DNA from: Micropterix aruncella
Taxonomy: Eukaryota > Arthropoda > Insecta > Lepidoptera > Micropterigidae
Length of the DNA: 64,000 nucleotides
NCBI GenBank assembly: GCA_944548615.1
Contig: CALYMY010000048.1
Span: 1-64,000, forward strand
Direction of reading: 5' to 3'
Shown here in pieces: positions 48,858 to 63,107 of the stretch (its first letter is position 1; each line of letters begins with the position of its first letter). A model generated the notes under the pieces. The model was given only the letters and a program-made list of their open reading frames with translations, had not been told where the DNA came from and ran no database searches. The translations under genes were made by a program, and so were the position numbers.

Positions 48858-49414
48858 TGGCTTCCGACGTTTGAGGGCTATTGCGCTAAAAGGCATCAAT
48901 AGTCCTCCCTGTTTATTATTATCTAATAGAGTTTTGCTTTGCGCATCTAACGCTTCTTTTAATTTTCAAATCTGAGTAATATTAACGGAATTATAGACGA
49001 TTTAATATCTGTATAGGTATATTGATTTATCGATTTAACGGTTTTGTTTCCATAGTAACGAGCTCAGGCGGTGGCCCGACTCGCAATAGAATATTTATCG
49101 ATTTAACGATTTCTGTTTCTATGGTAACTTCAGCCCTCGTCATACTTGCGAAAGTTTATTTATCGATTTTACGATGTTTGTTTTCAATAGTAGCGATCCG
49201 AGCCAAGGGAGTTTTAGTATTTTTCCCGCGGCTTCGTTTAATAAATTAAATATTATATTCTTTATTTTATCATATACACACAAGCGAGGTGTCAAAAGAT
49301 AGGGTTTTAGAACGCTTTTCATTTCATTGCTTCTGCTTTTTATCTCGTCTTCTTCTTCTTCTTTAATTACTTTTCAATACTATTTAATCTGTGCTTTTTC
49401 ATTTTCATTTTCAG
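48858..49414 (+). other. Unique segment upstream of exon, unit 12
   Basis: Full length, no private change noticed. Confidence 0.88.
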
Positions 49415-49441
49415 TGCCTTTGATCAACGAGAAGAGACAAT

Positions 49442-49561
49442 ATGGAGACCACAGAAATAGAAGTGCCGTTTCGGAATTTCGAAGAAATACCGGAAAGAGC
49501 CAGAGATATTGCCCGCGAGGCGTTAAACGAATTAAAAGGAGTAAACAACCTACGGAAAGAG
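49442..49561 (+). CDS. First coding exon of unknown gene, unit 12
   Basis: Intact copy. Confidence 0.6.
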
Positions 49562-49573
49562 GTACGTGACAAG

Positions 49574-51016
49574 GACGAGGGAACTCCTCAACGGTCAACC
49601 GTAGAGACGTGAAATTTGGTATAGGCATTCCATTATGATGGCAATTACTAAGTTCCACCATGACATGGCTGCTGCACCCAGGGTTGGCTCCCGACGAGGG
49701 AACTCCTCAACGGTCAACCGTAGAGACGTGAAATTTGGTATAGGCATTCCATTATGATGGCAATTACTAAGTTCCACCATGACATGGCTGCTGCACCCAG
49801 GGTTGGCTCCCGACGAGGGAACTCCTCAACGGTCAACCGTAGAGACGTGAAATTTGGTATAGGCATTCCATTATGATGGCAATTACTAAGTTCCACCATG
49901 ACATGGCTGCTGCACCCAGGGTTGGCTCCCGACGAGGGAACTCCTCAACGGTCAACCGTAGAGACGTGAAATTTGGTATAGGCATTCCATTATGATGGCA
50001 ATTACTAAGTTCCACCATGACATGGCTGCTGCACCCAGGGTTGGCTCCCGACGAGGGAACTCCTCAACGGTCAACCGTAGAGACGTGAAATTTGGTATAG
50101 GCATTCCATTATGACGGCAATTTCTAAGTTCCACCATGACATCGCTGCTGCACCCAGGGTTGGCTCCCGACGAGGGAACTCCTCAACGGTCAACCGTAGA
50201 GACGTGAAATTTGGTATAGGCATTCCATTATGATGGCAATTACTAAGTTCCACCATGACATGGCTGCTGCACCCAGGGTTGGCTCCCGACGAGGGAACTC
50301 CTCAACGGTCAACCGTAGAGACGTGAAATTTGGTATAGGCATTCCATTATGATGGCAATTACTAAGTTCCACCATGACATGGCTGCTGCACCCAGGGTTG
50401 GCTCCCGACGAGGGAACTCCTCAACGGTCAACCGTAGAGACGTGAAATTTGGTATAGGCATTCCATTATGATGGCAATTACTAAGTTCCACCATGACATG
50501 GCTGCTGCACCCAGGGTTGGCTCCCGACGAGGGAACTCCTCAACGGTCAACCGTAGAGACGTGAAATTTGGTATAGGCATTCCATTATGATGGCAATTAC
50601 TAAGTTCCACCATGACATGGCTGCTGCACCCAGGGTTGGCTCCCGACGAGGGAACTCCTCAACGGTCAACCGTAGAGACGTGAAATTTGGTATAGGCATT
50701 CCATTATGACGGCAATTTCTAAGTTCCACCATGACATCGCTGCTGCACCCAGGGTTGGCTCCCGACGAGGGAACTCCTCAACGGTCAACCGTAGAGACGT
50801 GAAATTTGGTATAGGCATTCCATTATGATGGCAATTACTAAGTTCCACCATGACATGGCTGCTGCACCCAGGGTTGGCTCCCGACGAGGGAACTCCTCAA
50901 CGGTCAACCGTAGAGACGTGAAATTTGGTATTGGCATTCCATTATGATGGCAATTACTAAGTTCCACCATGACATGGCTGCTGCACCCAGGGTTGGCTCC
51001 CGACGAGGGAACTCCT
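49574..51016. repeat. 119-bp tandem array, unit 12 (12 copies)
   Basis: NNNNVNNNNVNN. Left marker absent, right marker present: a recombinant state. Confidence 0.98.
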
Positions 51017-52887
51017 GAACATAGAAATTGTTATGAATAAATGTCATTTTTCGAAAAAGACCGTGATAGAGTAAATAAAACGCGTTACGGTGTTTGGGCA
51101 TAACGAAGGCCTTTGAAATCTCTACGAAATGGCATTTTCGAAATTTTGACATTTTGAAATTTTTTATATAAACTTTCATTTTGAACATAGAAATTGTTAT
51201 GAAAAAATCACATTTTTCACAAAAGAACGAGATAGAGTAAACCTACCGCGTTGCGGTCTTTGGCGAGATCGACACCCCGCTTAAGCTCTACAAAATGGCA
51301 TTTTTGAAATTTTGACTTTTTGAAAAATTTTATATAAAATTTCATTTTAAACATAGAAATTATTATGAAAAAATCATATTTTTCGAAAAAGATCGTGATA
51401 GAGTAAACCTATAGGGTTACGGCGTTCGGACAGAACGACGGCCTTGGTAATCTCTACAAAATGGCATTTTCGAAATTTTGACATTTTGAAAAATTTTATA
51501 TAAAATTTCATTTTAAACATAGAAATTGTTATGAAAAAATCACATTTTTCGAAAAAGATCGTGATAGAGTAAACCTATAGGGTTACGGCGTTCGGACAGA
51601 ACGACGGCCTTGGTAATCTCTACAAAATGGCATTTTCGAAATTTTGACATTTTGAAATTTTTTATATAAACTTTCATTTTGAACATAGAAATTGTTATGA
51701 AAAAATCACATTTTTCGAAATAAATCGAGATAGAGTAAACCTACCGCGTTGCGGTCTTTGGCGAGATCGACACCCCGCTTAAGCTCTACAAAATGGCATT
51801 TTTGAAATTTTGACATTTTGAAAAATTTTATATAAAATTTCATTTTAAACATAGAAATTATAATGAAAAAATCACATTTTTCGAAAAAGATCGTGATAGA
51901 GTAAACCTATAGCGTTACGGCGTTCGGACAGAACCACGGCCTTGGTAATCTCTACGAAATGGCATTTTCGAAATTTTGACATTTTGAAATTTTTTATATA
52001 AACTTTCATTTTGAACATAGAAATTGTTATGAATAAATGACATTTTTCGAAAAAGACCGTGATAGAGTAAACCTACCGCGTTGCGGTCTTTGGCTAGATC
52101 GACACCCCGCTTAAGCTCTACAAAATGGCATTTTTGAAATTTTGACATTTTGAAAAATTTTATATAAAATTTCATTTTAAACATAGAAATTATTATGAAA
52201 AAATCACATTTTTCGAAAAAGATCGTGATAGAGTAAACCTATAGCGTTACGGCGTTCGGACAGAACGACGGCCTTGGTAATCTCTACAAAATGGCATTTT
52301 CGAAATTTTGACATTTTGAAAAATTTTATATAAAATTTCATTTTAAACATAGAAATTGTTATGAAAAAATCACATTTTTCGAAAAAGATCGTGATAGAGT
52401 AAACCTATAGCGTTACGGCGTTCGGACAGAACGACGACCTTGGTAATCTCTACAAAATGGCATTTTCGAAATTTTGACATTTTGAAAAATTTTATATAAA
52501 CTTTCATTTTGAACATAGAAATTGTTATGAAAAAATCACATTTTTCGAAATAAATCGAGATAGAGTAAACCTACCGCGTTGCGGTCTTTGGCGAGATCGA
52601 CACCCCGCTTAAGCTCTACAAAATGGCATTTTTGAAATTTTGATATTTTGAAAATTTTTATATAAACTTTCATTTTGAACTTGGAAATTATTATGAAAAA
52701 ATCACATTTTTCGAAATAAATCGAGATAGAGTAAACCTAACGCGTTACGGTGTTCGGACAGAACGAAGGCCTTTGAAATCTCTACGAAATGGCATTTTCG
52801 AAATTTTGACATTTTGAATTTTTTTATATAAACTTTCATTTTGAACATAGAAATTGTTATGAAAAAATCACATTTTTCGAAATAAAT
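51017..52887. repeat. 166-bp satellite array, block 12 (11.3 copies)
   Basis: Standard order and subtypes. Confidence 0.97.
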
Positions 52888-53444
52888 TGGCTTCCGACGT
52901 TTGAGGGCTATTGCGCTAAAAGGCATCAATAGTCCTCCCTGTTTATTATTATCTAATAGAGTTTTGCTTTGCGCATCTAACGCTTCTTTTAATTTTCAAA
53001 TCTGAGTAATATTAACGGAATTATAGACGATTTAATATCTGTATAGGTATATTGATTTATCGATTTAACGGTTTTGTTTCCATAGTAACGAGCTCAGGCG
53101 GTGGCCCGACTCGCAATAGAATATTTATCGATTTAACGATTTCTGTTTCTATGGTAACTTCAGCCCTCGTCATACTTGCGAAAGTTTATTTATCGATTTT
53201 ACGATGTTTGTTTTCAATAGTAGCGATCCGAGCCAAGGGAGTTTTAGTATTTTTCCCGCGGCTTCGTTTAATAAATTAAATATTATATTCTTTATTTTAT
53301 CATATACACACAAGCGAGGTGTCAAAAGATAGGGTTTTAGAACGCTTTTCATTTCATTGCTTCTGCTTTTTATCTCGTCTTCTTCTTCTTCTTTAATTAC
53401 TTTTCAATACTATTTAATCTGTGCTTTTTCATTTTCATTTTCAG
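52888..53444 (+). other. Unique segment upstream of exon, unit 13
   Basis: Full length, no private change noticed. Confidence 0.88.
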
Positions 53445-53471
53445 TGCCTTTGATCAACGAGAAGAGACAAT

Positions 53472-53591
53472 ATGGAGACCACAGAAATAGAAGTGCCGTT
53501 TCGGAATTTCGAAGAAATACCGGAAAGAGCCAGAGATATTGCCCGCGAGGCGTTAAACGAATTAAAAGGAGTAAACAACCTACGGAAAGAG
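53472..53591 (+). CDS. First coding exon of unknown gene, unit 13
   Basis: Intact copy. Confidence 0.6.
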
Positions 53592-53603
53592 GTACGTGAC
53601 AAG

Positions 53604-55047
53604 GACGAGGGAACTCCTCAACGGTCAACCGTAGAGACGTGAAATTTGGTATAGGCATTCCATTATGATGGCAATTACTAAGTTCCACCATGACATGGCT
53701 GCTGCACCCAGGGTTGGCTCCCGACGAGGGAACTCCTCAACGGTCAACCGTAGAGACGTGAAATTTGGTATAGGCATTCCATTATGATGGCAATTACTAA
53801 GTTCCACCATGACATGGCTGCTGCACCCAGGGTTGGCTCCCGACGAGGGAACTCCTCAACGGTCAACCGTAGAGACGTGAAATTTGGTATAGGCATTCCA
53901 TTATGATGGCAATTACTAAGTTCCACCATGACATGGCTGCTGCACCCAGGGTTGGCTCCCGACGAGGGAACTCCTCAACGGTCAACCGTAGAGACGTGAA
54001 ATTTGGTATAGGCATTCCATTATGATGGCAATTACTAAGTTCCACCATGACATGGCTGCTGCACCCAGGGTTGGCTCCCGACGAGGGAACTCCTCAACGG
54101 TCAACCGTAGAGACGTGAAATTTGGTATAGGCATTCCATTATGACGGCAATTTCTAAGTTCCACCATGACATCGCTGCTGCACCCAGGGTTGGCTCCCGA
54201 CGAGGGAACTCCTCAACGGTCAACCGTAGAGACGTGAAATTTGGTATAGGCATTCCATTATGATGGCAATTACTAAGTTCCACCATGACATGGCTGCTGC
54301 ACCCAGGGTTGGCTCCCGACGAGGGAACTCCTCAACGGTCAACCGTAGAGACGTGAAATTTGGTATAGGCATTCCATTATGATGGCAATTACTAAGTTCC
54401 ACCATGACATGGCTGCTGCACCCAGGGTTGGCTCCCGACGAGGGAACTCCTCAACGGTCAACCGTAGAGACGTGAAATTTGGTATAGGCATTCCATTATG
54501 ATGGCAATTACTAAGTTCCACCATGACATGGCTGCTGCACCCAGGGTTGGCTCCCGACGAGGGAACTCCTCAACGGTCAACCGTAGAGACGTGAAATTTG
54601 GTATAGGCATTCCATTATGATGGCAATTACTAAGTTCCACCATGACATGGCTGCTGCACCCAGGGTTGGCTCCCGACGAGGGAACTCCTCAACGGTCAAC
54701 CGTAGAGACGTGAAATTTGGTATAGGCATTCCATTATGACGGCAATTTCTAAGTTCCACCATGACATCGCTGCTGCACCCAGGGTTGGCTCCCGACGAGG
54801 GAACTCCTCAACGGTCAACCGTAGAGACGTGAAATTTGGTATAGGCATTCCATTATGATGGCAATTACTAAGTTCCACCATGACATGGCTGCTGCACCCA
54901 GGGTTGGCTCCCGACGAGGGAACTCCCTCAACGGTCAACCGTAGAGACGTGAAATTTGGTATAGGCATTCCATTATGATGGCAATTACTAAGTTCCACCA
55001 TGACATGGCTGCTGCACCCAGGGTTGGCTCCCGACGAGGGAACTCCT
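53604..55047. repeat. 119-bp tandem array, unit 13 (12 copies, one base longer)
   Basis: NNNNVNNNNVNN with both markers absent. An extra C ('aactcCctcaac', about 54925-54927) makes the step between copies 11 and 12 one base longer. That puts two minus-strand copies in one frame and explains the 4,031-bp unit spacing. Confidence 0.98.
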
Positions 55048-56918
55048 GAACATAGAAATTGTTATGAATAAATGTCATTTTTCGAAAAAGACCGTGATAG
55101 AGTAAATAAAACGCGTTACGGTGTTTGGGCATAACGAAGGCCTTTGAAATCTCTACGAAATGGCATTTTCGAAATTTTGACATTTTGAAATTTTTTATAT
55201 AAACTTTCATTTTGAACATAGAAATTGTTATGAAAAAATCACATTTTTCACAAAAGAACGAGATAGAGTAAACCTACCGCGTTGCGGTCTTTGGCGAGAT
55301 CGACACCCCGCTTAAGCTCTACAAAATGGCATTTTTGAAATTTTGACTTTTTGAAAAATTTTATATAAAATTTCATTTTAAACATAGAAATTATTATGAA
55401 AAAATCATATTTTTCGAAAAAGATCGTGATAGAGTAAACCTATAGGGTTACGGCGTTCGGACAGAACGACGGCCTTGGTAATCTCTACAAAATGGCATTT
55501 TCGAAATTTTGACATTTTGAAAAATTTTATATAAAATTTCATTTTAAACATAGAAATTGTTATGAAAAAATCACATTTTTCGAAAAAGATCGTGATAGAG
55601 TAAACCTATAGGGTTACGGCGTTCGGACAGAACGACGGCCTTGGTAATCTCTACAAAATGGCATTTTCGAAATTTTGACATTTTGAAATTTTTTATATAA
55701 ACTTTCATTTTGAACATAGAAATTGTTATGAAAAAATCACATTTTTCGAAATAAATCGAGATAGAGTAAACCTACCGCGTTGCGGTCTTTGGCGAGATCG
55801 ACACCCCGCTTAAGCTCTACAAAATGGCATTTTTGAAATTTTGACATTTTGAAAAATTTTATATAAAATTTCATTTTAAACATAGAAATTATAATGAAAA
55901 AATCACATTTTTCGAAAAAGATCGTGATAGAGTAAACCTATAGCGTTACGGCGTTCGGACAGAACCACGGCCTTGGTAATCTCTACGAAATGGCATTTTC
56001 GAAATTTTGACATTTTGAAATTTTTTATATAAACTTTCATTTTGAACATAGAAATTGTTATGAATAAATGACATTTTTCGAAAAAGACCGTGATAGAGTA
56101 AACCTACCGCGTTGCGGTCTTTGGCTAGATCGACACCCCGCTTAAGCTCTACAAAATGGCATTTTTGAAATTTTGACATTTTGAAAAATTTTATATAAAA
56201 TTTCATTTTAAACATAGAAATTATTATGAAAAAATCACATTTTTCGAAAAAGATCGTGATAGAGTAAACCTATAGCGTTACGGCGTTCGGACAGAACGAC
56301 GGCCTTGGTAATCTCTACAAAATGGCATTTTCGAAATTTTGACATTTTGAAAAATTTTATATAAAATTTCATTTTAAACATAGAAATTGTTATGAAAAAA
56401 TCACATTTTTCGAAAAAGATCGTGATAGAGTAAACCTATAGCGTTACGGCGTTCGGACAGAACGACGACCTTGGTAATCTCTACAAAATGGCATTTTCGA
56501 AATTTTGACATTTTGAAAAATTTTATATAAACTTTCATTTTGAACATAGAAATTGTTATGAAAAAATCACATTTTTCGAAATAAATCGAGATAGAGTAAA
56601 CCTACCGCGTTGCGGTCTTTGGCGAGATCGACACCCCGCTTAAGCTCTACAAAATGGCATTTTTGAAATTTTGATATTTTGAAAATTTTTATATAAACTT
56701 TCATTTTGAACTTGGAAATTATTATGAAAAAATCACATTTTTCGAAATAAATCGAGATAGAGTAAACCTAACGCTTACGGTGTTCGGACAGAACGAAGGC
56801 CTTTGAAATCTCTACGAAATGGCATTTTCGAAATTTTGACATTTTGAATTTTTTTTATATAAACTTTCATTTTGAACATAGAAATTGTTATGAAAAAATC
56901 ACATTTTTCGAAATAAAT
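55048..56918. repeat. 166-bp satellite array, block 13 (11.3 copies)
   Basis: Standard order. The last C monomer has lost one base ('aacgcttacgg', near 56773) and gained one T ('gaatttttttta', near 56850), so the total length is unchanged. Confidence 0.97.
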
Positions 56919-57475
56919 TGGCTTCCGACGTTTGAGGGCTATTGCGCTAAAAGGCATCAATAGTCCTCCCTGTTTATTATTATCTAATAGAGTTTTGCTT
57001 TGCGCATCTAACGCTTCTTTTAATTTTCAAATCTGAGTAATATTAACGGAATTATAGACGATTTAATATCTGTATAGGTATATTGATTTATCGATTTAAC
57101 GGTTTTGTTTCCATAGTAACGAGCTCAGGCGGTGGCCCGACTCGCAATAGAATATTTATCGATTTAACGATTTCTGTTTCTATGGTAACTTCAGCCCTCG
57201 TCATACTTGCGAAAGTTTATTTATCGATTTTACGATGTTTGTTTTCAATAGTAGCGATCCGAGCCAAGGGAGTTTTAGTATTTTTCCCGCGGCTTCGTTT
57301 AATAAATTAAATATTATATTCTTTATTTTATCATATACACACAAGCGAGGTGTCAAAAGATAGGGTTTTAGAACGCTTTTCATTTCATTGCTTCTGCTTT
57401 TTATCTCGTCTTCTTCTTCTTCTTTAATTACTTTTCAATACTATTTAATCTGTGCTTTTTCATTTTCATTTTCAG
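56919..57475 (+). other. Unique segment upstream of exon, unit 14
   Basis: Full length, no private change noticed. Confidence 0.88.
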
Positions 57476-57502
57476 TGCCTTTGATCAACGAGAAGAGACA
57501 AT

Positions 57503-57622
57503 ATGGAGACCACAGAAATAGAAGTGCCGTTTCGGAATTTCGAAGAAATACCGGAAAGAGCCAGAGATATTGCCCGCGAGGCGTTAAACGAATTAAAAGG
57601 AGTAAACAACCTACGGAAAGAG
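57503..57622 (+). CDS. First coding exon of unknown gene, unit 14
   Basis: Intact copy. Confidence 0.6.
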
Positions 57623-57634
57623 GTACGTGACAAG

Positions 57635-59077
57635 GACGAGGGAACTCCTCAACGGTCAACCGTAGAGACGTGAAATTTGGTATAGGCATTCCATTATGAT
57701 GGCAATTACTAAGTTCCACCATGACATGGCTGCTGCACCCAGGGTTGGCTCCCGACGAGGGAACTTCTCAACGGTCAACCGTAGAGACGTGAAATTTGGT
57801 ATAGGCATTCCATTATGATGGCAATTACTAAGTTCCACCATGACATGGCTGCTGCACCCAGGGTTGGCTCCCGACGAGGGAACTCCTCAACGGTCAACCG
57901 TAGAGACGTGAAATTTGGTATAGGCATTCCATTATGATGGCAATTACTAAGTTCCACCATGACATGGCTGCTGCACCCAGGGTTGGCTCCCGACGAGGGA
58001 ACTCCTCAACGGTCAACCGTAGAGACGTGAAATTTGGTATAGGCATTCCATTATGATGGCAATTACTAAGTTCCACCATGACATGGCTGCTGCACCCAGG
58101 GTTGGCTCCCGACGAGGGAACTCCTCAACGGTCAACCGTAGAGACGTGAAATTTGGTATAGGCATTCCATTATGACGGCAATTTCTAAGTTCCACCATGA
58201 CATCGCTGCTGCACCCAGGGTTGGCTCCCGACGAGGGAACTCCTCAACGGTCAACCGTAGAGACGTGAAATTTGGTATAGGCATTCCATTATGATGGCAA
58301 TTACTAAGTTCCACCATGACATGGCTGCTGCACCCAGGGTTGGCTCCCGACGAGGGAACTCCTCAACGGTCAACCGTAGAGACGTGAAATTTGGTATAGG
58401 CATTCCATTATGATGGCAATTACTAAGTTCCACCATGACATGGCTGCTGCACCCAGGGTTGGCTCCCGACGAGGGAACTCCTCAACGGTCAACCGTAGAG
58501 ACGTGAAATTTGGTATAGGCATTCCATTATGATGGCAATTACTAAGTTCCACCATGACATGGCTGCTGCACCCAGGGTTGGCTCCCGACGAGGGAACTCC
58601 TCAACGGTCAACCGTAGAGACGTGAAATTTGGTATAGGCATTCCATTATGATGGCAATTACTAAGTTCCACCATGACATGGCTGCTGCACCCAGGGTTGG
58701 CTCCCGACGAGGGAACTCCTCAACGGTCAACCGTAGAGACGTGAAATTTGGTATAGGCATTCCATTATGACGGCAATTTCTAAGTTCCACCATGACATCG
58801 CTGCTGCACCCAGGGTTGGCTCCCGACGAGGGAACTCCTCAACGGTCAACCGTAGAGACGTGAAATTTGGTATAGGCATTCCATTATGATGGCAATTACT
58901 AAGTTCCACCATGACATGGCTGCTGCACCCAGGGTTGGCTCCCGACGAGGGAACTCCTCAACGGTCAACCGTAGAGACGTGAAATTTGGTATAGGCATTC
59001 CATTATGATGGCAATTACTAAGTTCCACCATGACATGGCTGCTGCACCCAGGGTTGGCTCCCGACGAGGGAACTCCT
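57635..59077. repeat. 119-bp tandem array, unit 14 (12 copies)
   Basis: NNNNVNNNNVNN. Left marker present, right marker absent. Confidence 0.98.
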
Positions 59078-60948
59078 GAACATAGAAATTGTTATGAATA
59101 AATGTCATTTTTCGAAAAAGACCGTGATAGAGTAAATAAAACGCGTTACGGTGTTTGGGCATAACGAAGGCCTTTGAAATCTCTACGAAATGGCATTTTC
59201 GAAATTTTGACATTTTGAAATTTTTTATATAAACTTTCATTTTGAACATAGAAATTGTTATGAAAAAATCACATTTTTCACAAAAGAACGAGATAGAGTA
59301 AACCTACCGCGTTGCGGTCTTTGGCGAGATCGACACCCCGCTTAAGCTCTACAAAATGGCATTTTTGAAATTTTGACTTTTTGAAAAATTTTATATAAAA
59401 TTTCATTTTAAACATAGAAATTATTATGAAAAAATCATATTTTTCGAAAAAGATCGTGATAGAGTAAACCTATAGGGTTACGGCGTTCGGACAGAACGAC
59501 GGCCTTGGTAATCTCTACAAAATGGCATTTTCGAAATTTTGACATTTTGAAAAATTTTATATAAAATTTCATTTTAAACATAGAAATTGTTATGAAAAAA
59601 TCACATTTTTCGAAAAAGATCGTGATAGAGTAAACCTATAGGGTTACGGCGTTCGGACAGAACGACGGCCTTGGTAATCTCTACAAAATGGCATTTTCGA
59701 AATTTTGACATTTTGAAATTTTTTATATAAACTTTCATTTTGAACATAGAAATTGTTATGAAAAAATCACATTTTTCGAAATAAATCGAGATAGAGTAAA
59801 CCTACCGCGTTGCGGTCTTTGGCGAGATCGACACCCCGCTTAAGCTCTACAAAATGGCATTTTTGAAATTTTGACATTTTGAAAAATTTTATATAAAATT
59901 TCATTTTAAACATAGAAATTATAATGAAAAAATCACATTTTTCGAAAAAGATCGTGATAGAGTAAACCTATAGCGTTACGGCGTTCGGACAGAACCACGG
60001 CCTTGGTAATCTCTACGAAATGGCATTTTCGAAATTTTGACATTTTGAAATTTTTTATATAAACTTTCATTTTGAACATAGAAATTGTTATGAATAAATG
60101 ACATTTTTCGAAAAAGACCGTGATAGAGTAAACCTACCGCGTTGCGGTCTTTGGCTAGATCGACACCCCGCTTAAGCTCTACAAAATGGCATTTTTGAAA
60201 TTTTGACATTTTGAAAAATTTTATATAAAATTTCATTTTAAACATAGAAATTATTATGAAAAAATCACATTTTTCGAAAAAGATCGTGATAGAGTAAACC
60301 TATAGCGTTACGGCGTTCGGACAGAACGACGGCCTTGGTAATCTCTACAAAATGGCATTTTCGAAATTTTGACATTTTGAAAAATTTTATATAAAATTTC
60401 ATTTTAAACATAGAAATTGTTATGAAAAAATCACATTTTTCGAAAAAGATCGTGATAGAGTAAACCTATAGCGTTACGGCGTTCGGACAGAACGACGACC
60501 TTGGTAATCTCTACAAAATGGCATTTTCGAAATTTTGACATTTTGAAAAATTTTATATAAACTTTCATTTTGAACATAGAAATTGTTATGAAAAAATCAC
60601 ATTTTTCGAAATAAATCGAGATAGAGTAAACCTACCGCGTTGCGGTCTTTGGCGAGATCGACACCCCGCTTAAGCTCTACAAAATGGCATTTTTGAAATT
60701 TTGATATTTTGAAAATTTTTATATAAACTTTCATTTTGAACTTGGAAATTATTATGAAAAAATCACATTTTTCGAAATAAATCGAGATAGAGTAAACCTA
60801 ACGCGTTACGGTGTTCGGACAGAACGAAGGCCTTTGAAATCTCTACGAAATGGCATTTTCGAAATTTTGACATTTTGAATTTTTTTATATAAACTTTCAT
60901 TTTGAACATAGAAATTGTTATGAAAAAATCACATTTTTCGAAATAAAT
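59078..60948. repeat. 166-bp satellite array, block 14 (11.3 copies)
   Basis: Standard order and subtypes, without the two indels of block 13. Confidence 0.97.
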
Positions 60949-61505
60949 TGGCTTCCGACGTTTGAGGGCTATTGCGCTAAAAGGCATCAATAGTCCTCCC
61001 TGTTTATTATTATCTAATAGAGTTTTGCTTTGCGCATCTAACGCTTCTTTTAATTTTCAAATCTGAGTAATATTAACGGAATTATAGACGATTTAATATC
61101 TGTATAGGTATATTGATTTATCGATTTAACGGTTTTGTTTCCATAGTAACGAGCTCAGGCGGTGGCCCGACTCGCAATAGAATATTTATCGATTTAACGA
61201 TTTCTGTTTCTATGGTAACTTCAGCCCTCGTCATACTTGCGAAAGTTTATTTATCGATTTTACGATGTTTGTTTTCAATAGTAGCGATCCGAGCCAAGGG
61301 AGTTTTAGTATTTTTCCCGCGGCTTCGTTTAATAAATTAAATATTATATTCTTTATTTTATCATATACACACAAGCGAGGTGTCAAAAGATAGGGTTTTA
61401 GAACGCTTTTCATTTCATTGCTTCTGCTTTTTATCTCGTCTTCTTCTTCTTCTTTAATTACTTTTCAATACTATTTAATCTGTGCTTTTTCATTTTCATT
61501 TTCAG
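60949..61505 (+). other. Unique segment upstream of exon, unit 15
   Basis: Full length, no private change noticed. Confidence 0.88.
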
Positions 61506-61532
61506 TGCCTTTGATCAACGAGAAGAGACAAT

Positions 61533-61652
61533 ATGGAGACCACAGAAATAGAAGTGCCGTTTCGGAATTTCGAAGAAATACCGGAAAGAGCCAGAGATAT
61601 TGCCCGCGAGGCGTTAAACGAATTAAAAGGAGTAAACAACCTACGGAAAGAG
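61533..61652 (+). CDS. First coding exon of unknown gene, unit 15
   Basis: Intact copy. Confidence 0.6.
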
Positions 61653-61664
61653 GTACGTGACAAG

Positions 61665-63107
61665 GACGAGGGAACTCCTCAACGGTCAACCGTAGAGACG
61701 TGAAATTTGGTATAGGCATTCCATTATGATGGCAATTACTAAGTTCCACCATGACATGGCTGCTGCACCCAGGGTTGGCTCCCGACGAGGGAACTTCTCA
61801 ACGGTCAACCGTAGAGACGTGAAATTTGGTATAGGCATTCCATTATGATGGCAATTACTAAGTTCCACCATGACATGGCTGCTGCACCCAGGGTTGGCTC
61901 CCGACGAGGGAACTCCTCAACGGTCAACCGTAGAGACGTGAAATTTGGTATAGGCATTCCATTATGATGGCAATTACTAAGTTCCACCATGACATGGCTG
62001 CTGCACCCAGGGTTGGCTCCCGACGAGGGAACTCCTCAACGGTCAACCGTAGAGACGTGAAATTTGGTATAGGCATTCCATTATGATGGCAATTACTAAG
62101 TTCCACCATGACATGGCTGCTGCACCCAGGGTTGGCTCCCGACGAGGGAACTCCTCAACGGTCAACCGTAGAGACGTGAAATTTGGTATAGGCATTCCAT
62201 TATGACGGCAATTTCTAAGTTCCACCATGACATCGCTGCTGCACCCAGGGTTGGCTCCCGACGAGGGAACTCCTCAACGGTCAACCGTAGAGACGTGAAA
62301 TTTGGTATAGGCATTCCATTATGATGGCAATTACTAAGTTCCACCATGACATGGCTGCTGCACCCAGGGTTGGCTCCCGACGAGGGAACTCCTCAACGGT
62401 CAACCGTAGAGACGTGAAATTTGGTATAGGCATTCCATTATGATGGCAATTACTAAGTTCCACCATGACATGGCTGCTGCACCCAGGGTTGGCTCCCGAC
62501 GAGGGAACTCCTCAACGGTCAACCGTAGAGACGTGAAATTTGGTATAGGCATTCCATTATGATGGCAATTACTAAGTTCCACCATGACATGGCTGCTGCA
62601 CCCAGGGTTGGCTCCCGACGAGGGAACTCCTCAACGGTCAACCGTAGAGACGTGAAATTTGGTATAGGCATTCCATTATGATGGCAATTACTAAGTTCCA
62701 CCATGACATGGCTGCTGCACCCAGGGTTGGCTCCCGACGAGGGAACTCCTCAACGGTCAACCGTAGAGACGTGAAATTTGGTATAGGCATTCCATTATGA
62801 CGGCAATTTCTAAGTTCCACCATGACATCGCTGCTGCACCCAGGGTTGGCTCCCGACGAGGGAACTCCTCAACGGTCAACCGTAGAGACGTGAAATTTGG
62901 TATAGGCATTCCATTATGATGGCAATTACTAAGTTCCACCATGACATGGCTGCTGCACCCAGGGTTGGCTCCCGACGAGGGAACTCCTCAACGGTCAACC
63001 GTAGAGACGTGAAATTTGGTATAGGCATTCCATTATGATGGCAATTACTAAGTTCCACCATGACATGGCTGCTGCACCCAGGGTTGGCTCCCGACGAGGG
63101 AACTCCT
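61665..63107. repeat. 119-bp tandem array, unit 15 (12 copies)
   Basis: NNNNVNNNNVNN. Left marker present, right marker absent, as in unit 14. Confidence 0.98.
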
